Shown here: positions 32,759 through 35,643 of the stretch, one piece after another
How positions within the stretch are numbered: position 1 is the first letter of the stretch
Layout: every line of letters starts with the position of its first letter
Source: Pseudomonas bananamidigenes
GTDB lineage: Bacteria > Pseudomonadota > Gammaproteobacteria > Pseudomonadales > Pseudomonadaceae
DNA length: 35,643 nucleotides
Assembly (NCBI RefSeq): GCF_001679645.1
Contig: NZ_LRUN01000084.1
Span: 1-35,643, forward strand
Direction: 5' to 3'
The notes under the pieces: model-generated
The model's input: the letters and a program-made list of their open reading frames with translations, nothing else
Told to the model about the DNA's origin: nothing
The model's database searches: none
Translations under genes and position numbers: made by a program

Positions 32759-33844
32759 ATGACCATAAGCGACGCACTCCACCGATTGCTGCTCGACAAC
32801 CTGACCACCGCCACCATCCTGCTCGACGCCGAATTGCGCCTCGAGTACATGAACCCGGCGGCGGAGATGCTGCTGGCCATCAGTGGACAGCGCAGCCATG
32901 GCCAGTTCATCAGCGAGCTGTTCACCGAATCCACCGAAGCGCTCAATTCATTGCGCCAGGCGGTGGAACAGGCGCACCCCTTCACCAAGCGCGAAGCGAT
33001 GCTCACCGCCCTCACCGGCCAGACCCTGACCGTGGACTACGCGGTGACACCGATTCTCAGCAACGGCGCGACCCTGCTGTTGCTGGAGGTCCACCCGCGC
33101 GATCGACTGCTGCGAATCACCAAGGAAGAGGCGCAACTGTCCAAACAGGAAACCAGCAAGATGCTGGTTCGCGGCCTTGCCCATGAGATCAAAAACCCGC
33201 TGGGGGGCATCCGTGGCGCCGCGCAACTGCTGGCCCGGGAGCTGCCGGAAGACAGCCTGCGCGACTACACCAACGTGATCATCGAAGAGGCCGACCGCCT
33301 GCGCAATCTGGTCGACCGCATGCTGGGTTCGAACAAACTGCCGTCGCTGGCCTTGTGCAACGTTCACGAAGTACTGGAGCGTGTCTGCCAACTGGTCGAG
33401 GCGGAAAGCCAAGGTTGCATCACGCTGGTGCGCGATTACGACCCGAGCATTCCCGACGTGCTGATCGACCGCGAGCAAATGATTCAGGCGGTATTGAACA
33501 TCGTCCGTAACGCGATGCAGGCGATCAGCAGCCAGAACGAGCTGCGCCTGGGCCGCATCAGCCTGCGCACCCGCGCCATGCGCCAGTTCACCATCGGCCA
33601 TGTCCGCCATCGTCTGGTGACCAAGATCGAGATCATCGACAACGGCCCGGGGATTCCAGCGGAACTCCAGGAAACCATTTTCTTTCCCATGGTCAGCGGA
33701 CGTCCGGACGGTACCGGACTCGGCCTGGCCATCACCCAGAACATCATCAGCCAGCACCAGGGCCTGATCGAGTGCGAGAGCCATCCAGGCCACACCACGT
33801 TCTCGATCTTTCTGCCACTGGAACAAGGAGCCACATCGACATGA
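32759..33844 (+). CDS. ntrB: Nitrogen regulation histidine kinase NtrB
   Basis: A 361-residue soluble sensor kinase/phosphatase that controls NtrC in response to PII protein and nitrogen status. The N-terminal PAS domain is about 10-115. The H-box GLAHEIKNPLGG has the phosphorylated His142, the N-box is about AVLNIVRNAMQAI (244-256), the G1 box DNGPGIP is 294-300 and the G2 box GTGLGL is 318-323. There is no transmembrane segment, as in the family. The start is ATG 32759 with AGAGG five bases upstream; the upstream open frame is non-coding control DNA. The stop overlaps the ntrC start by ATGA. Confidence 0.97.
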   Translation: MTISDALHRLLLDNLTTATILLDAELRLEYMNPAAEMLLAISGQRSHGQFISELFTESTEALNSLRQAVEQAHPFTKREAMLTALTGQTLTVDYAVTPILSNGATLLLLEVHPRDRLLRITKEEAQLSKQETSKMLVRGLAHEIKNPLGGIRGAAQLLARELPEDSLRDYTNVIIEEADRLRNLVDRMLGSNKLPSLALCNVHEVLERVCQLVEAESQGCITLVRDYDPSIPDVLIDREQMIQAVLNIVRNAMQAISSQNELRLGRISLRTRAMRQFTIGHVRHRLVTKIEIIDNGPGIPAELQETIFFPMVSGRPDGTGLGLAITQNIISQHQGLIECESHPGHTTFSIFLPLEQGATST

Positions 33845-35277
33845 GCCGTAGTGAAACCGTGTGGATCGTCGATGACGACCGTTCTATCCGTTGGGTCCTG
33901 GAAAAAGCCCTGCAACAGGAAGGCATGACCACCCAGAGCTTCGACAGTGCCGATGGCGTGATGAGCCGCCTGGCCCGCCAGCAACCGGACGTGATCATCT
34001 CCGACATCCGCATGCCGGGTGCCAGCGGTCTTGACCTTCTGGCGCGGATTCGCGAGCAGCACCCACGCCTGCCGGTCATCATCATGACCGCTCACTCCGA
34101 TCTGGACAGCGCTGTCGCCTCCTATCAGGGCGGCGCGTTCGAATACCTGCCCAAGCCGTTCGACGTCGACGAAGCGGTGTCGCTGGTCAAGCGCGCCAAC
34201 CAGCACGCCCAGGAACAGCAAGGTCTGGAGGTGGTGCCGGCCCTGACCCGCACCCCGGAAATCATCGGCGAAGCGCCGGCGATGCAGGAAGTGTTTCGCG
34301 CCATCGGGCGCCTGAGCCACTCCAACATCACCGTGCTGATCAACGGCGAATCCGGCACCGGCAAAGAGCTGGTGGCCCATGCCCTGCACCGCCACAGCCC
34401 GCGGGCCGCCTCGCCATTCATTGCGCTGAACATGGCGGCGATCCCGAAGGACCTGATGGAGTCCGAGCTGTTCGGCCATGAGAAAGGCGCGTTCACCGGC
34501 GCGGCCAACCTGCGGCGCGGTCGTTTCGAACAGGCGGATGGCGGCACGCTGTTCCTCGATGAAATCGGCGACATGCCGGCGGATACCCAGACCCGACTGT
34601 TGCGAGTGCTGGCCGATGGCGAGTTCTATCGCGTCGGCGGGCATGTGCCGGTCAAGGTCGATGTGCGCATCATTGCCGCGACCCACCAGAATCTGGAAAC
34701 CCTGGTTCACGCCGGTAAATTCCGTGAAGACCTGTTTCACCGCCTCAACGTGATCCGCATCCATATTCCGCGCCTGTCGGACCGACGCGAAGACATCCCG
34801 ACGCTGGCCAGACATTTCCTCAGCCGCGCCGCGCAGGAACTGGCAGTCGAGCCGAAACTGCTGAAAAGCGAGACCGAGGAATACCTGAAGAACCTGCCCT
34901 GGCCGGGCAACGTGCGACAGCTGGAAAACACCTGTCGCTGGATCACCGTGATGGCATCCGGGCGTGAGGTACACATCGGCGACCTGCCACCGGAACTGCT
35001 GAGCCTGCCGCAGGACTCGGCACCGGTGACCAACTGGGAACAGGCGCTGCGCCAGTGGGCCGACCAGGCCTTGGCACGGGGTCAGTCAAGCCTGCTCGAC
35101 AGCGCGGTGCCAGCGTTCGAGCGGATCATGATCGAGACCGCGCTGAAGCACACTGCCGGTCGTCGTCGGGATGCCGCCGTGCTGCTGGGTTGGGGCCGCA
35201 ACACCTTGACCCGCAAGATCAAGGAACTCGGCATGAAGGTCGATGGCGGGGATGATGACGAAGGTGAAGAAGGCTGA
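33841..35277 (+). CDS. ntrC: Nitrogen regulation response regulator NtrC
   Basis: A 478-residue RpoN enhancer-binding protein. The receiver domain (1-120) has acidic residues DDD at 11-13 and phosphoacceptor Asp55 (VIISDIRMPG). The AAA+ domain has Walker A GESGTGKE at 169-176, the sigma-54 contact loop GAFTGA at 216-221 and Walker B GGTLFLDE at 234-241. The Fis-type C-terminal helix-turn-helix includes RRRDAAVLLGWGRNTLTRKIKELG. It is coupled to ntrB by four-base overlap. Likely targets in this window are glnA, ntrBC itself and the downstream sRNA; the hutU promoter may also respond to NtrC or CbrB. Confidence 0.98.
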   Translation: MSRSETVWIVDDDRSIRWVLEKALQQEGMTTQSFDSADGVMSRLARQQPDVIISDIRMPGASGLDLLARIREQHPRLPVIIMTAHSDLDSAVASYQGGAFEYLPKPFDVDEAVSLVKRANQHAQEQQGLEVVPALTRTPEIIGEAPAMQEVFRAIGRLSHSNITVLINGESGTGKELVAHALHRHSPRAASPFIALNMAAIPKDLMESELFGHEKGAFTGAANLRRGRFEQADGGTLFLDEIGDMPADTQTRLLRVLADGEFYRVGGHVPVKVDVRIIAATHQNLETLVHAGKFREDLFHRLNVIRIHIPRLSDRREDIPTLARHFLSRAAQELAVEPKLLKSETEEYLKNLPWPGNVRQLENTCRWITVMASGREVHIGDLPPELLSLPQDSAPVTNWEQALRQWADQALARGQSSLLDSAVPAFERIMIETALKHTAGRRRDAAVLLGWGRNTLTRKIKELGMKVDGGDDDEGEEG

Positions 35278-35372
35278 CTGCACCGCCGCAAGGCACCGTG
35301 ACCCTTAATCGGGCACGGCAGCCGGCTCGATCTGACGTCACACCACACTGAAAAAACCATCCGGTGAAAAGA

Positions 35373-35423
35373 CGAAGGCCCCGTATTGCGGGGCCTTCGC
35401 CATGGTGAAGGCTTTTTTGTTTC
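35373..35423 (+). terminator. ntrC terminator region (overlapping hairpins)
   Basis: CGAAGGCCCC (35373-35382) pairs with GGGGCCTTCG (35390-35399). A second, mutually exclusive stem CCTTC (35394-35398) with GAAGG is followed directly by CTTTTTTG. The strong first stem has no T-run on the plus strand but is followed by TTTT on the minus strand. Confidence 0.6.
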
Positions 35424-35437
35424 AAAATGACAAAAAC

Positions 35438-35453
35438 TGGCACGCCCCCTGCA
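35438..35453 (+). promoter_or_regulatory. Sigma-54 (-24/-12) promoter of the NrsZ sRNA
   Basis: TGGCAC-GCCCCC-TGCA has a perfect -24 box and exact GG-N10-GC spacing. It lies 160 bases after the ntrC stop. The predicted start is near 35464. A partial NtrC site, TGCACC-N5-AAGGCA, lies at 35279-35295, about 145 bases upstream of the -24 box. Confidence 0.9.
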
Positions 35454-35463
35454 ATATCTCTTT

Positions 35464-35643
35464 CAGGTGATTCGATTCACCCACCCTTTCGGGGGCCTTG
35501 GTACAGGCAGGCCGGGGATTCCCCTCTTTACGCCGGCTCACACCACAAACGTGATGAGCCCACCCTTTTGGGGCCCTTGATACAGGCAGGTCAGGGGTCC
35601 CTCTTTACACCGGCTCAGCACGCCATGCGATGAGCCCGCCCGT
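35464..35643 (+). ncRNA. nrsZ: Nitrogen-regulated small RNA NrsZ, 5' part
   Basis: The region begins at the predicted start of a strong RpoN promoter immediately downstream of ntrC, the location of the NtrC/RpoN-induced sRNA NrsZ in P. aeruginosa. That RNA is processed into short stable stem-loop pieces. Here no open frame with a ribosome-binding site is convincing. The sequence is built from tandem, diverged units with short hairpins such as ACCCTTTCGGGGG and GGGGATTCCCC, and the shared stretch CTCTTTAC-R-CCGGCTCA. The RNA continues past the window end. Identification rests on position, promoter and repeat architecture, not alignment. Confidence 0.8.
35480..35643 (+). repeat. Tandem repeats within nrsZ
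   Basis: Unit 1 is 35480-35558 (79 nt) and unit 2 is 35559-35634 (76 nt). Both start CCCACCCTTT and end GATGAG. A third unit begins at 35635 (CCCGCCCGT) and is cut by the window edge. Units share blocks TACAGGCAGG and CTCTTTAC but differ at many loop positions, often keeping complementarity. Confidence 0.88.

Overview
The window comes from a Pseudomonas of the P. fluorescens group. The gene order is Pseudomonas-like: a hut locus with hutXWV and a urocanate permease, and a thiI / glnA / DUF4124 pair / ntrB-ntrC block. It also has GC-rich codon use, fluorescens-type REP/REPIN palindromes and RpoN (sigma-54) promoters. There are no tRNA or rRNA genes, prophages, insertion sequences or CRISPR arrays. 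The content is mostly core genome.

Bases 1-11353 are the histidine utilization (hut) locus. hutF (+) diverges from hutC-hutD (-). Downstream lies the long minus-strand unit hutU, urocanate permease, hutX-hutW-hutV (ABC importer), a hutH-like gene, and the start of a canonical hutH cut by the window edge. Two TGTA-N2-TACA palindromes fit HutC operators. The one before hutU sits where a -24/-12 promoter would start transcription. The complete hutH-like gene has lost the Ala-Ser-Gly triad that forms the MIO cofactor and other catalytic residues, so it is probably not a histidine ammonia-lyase.

Bases 11371-24700 are housekeeping and accessory genes: lipocalin Blc with a small lipoprotein, a PctA-like amino-acid chemoreceptor, fbp with a DUF924 gene, a DUF3999/DUF2339 membrane pair in which the DUF2339 gene carries a one-base frameshift, glycogen phosphorylase, and a YkgJ-type cysteine-cluster protein. 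REPINs and a second repeat family with ACGCTCYGCGT hairpins fill several gene ends.

Bases 24734-35643 hold typA and thiI (minus strand), then a nitrogen-control block on the plus strand: glnA with a -24/-12 promoter, a cupin lipoprotein, an unrecognised secreted protein, two tandem DUF4124 genes, and ntrB-ntrC. A perfect GCACTA-N3-TGGTGC NtrC site and a candidate -24/-12 promoter precede ntrB. Downstream of ntrC a strong -24/-12 promoter precedes tandem repeats of about 78 bp running off the window. This matches the position and nature of the nitrogen-regulated sRNA NrsZ.

The two halves are linked in function. Histidine breakdown by hut releases ammonia and glutamate, GlnA assimilates ammonia, and NtrBC with RpoN senses nitrogen status. 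Most coordinates and motif calls were read directly from the sequence. Family assignments rest on motif recognition without database searches.
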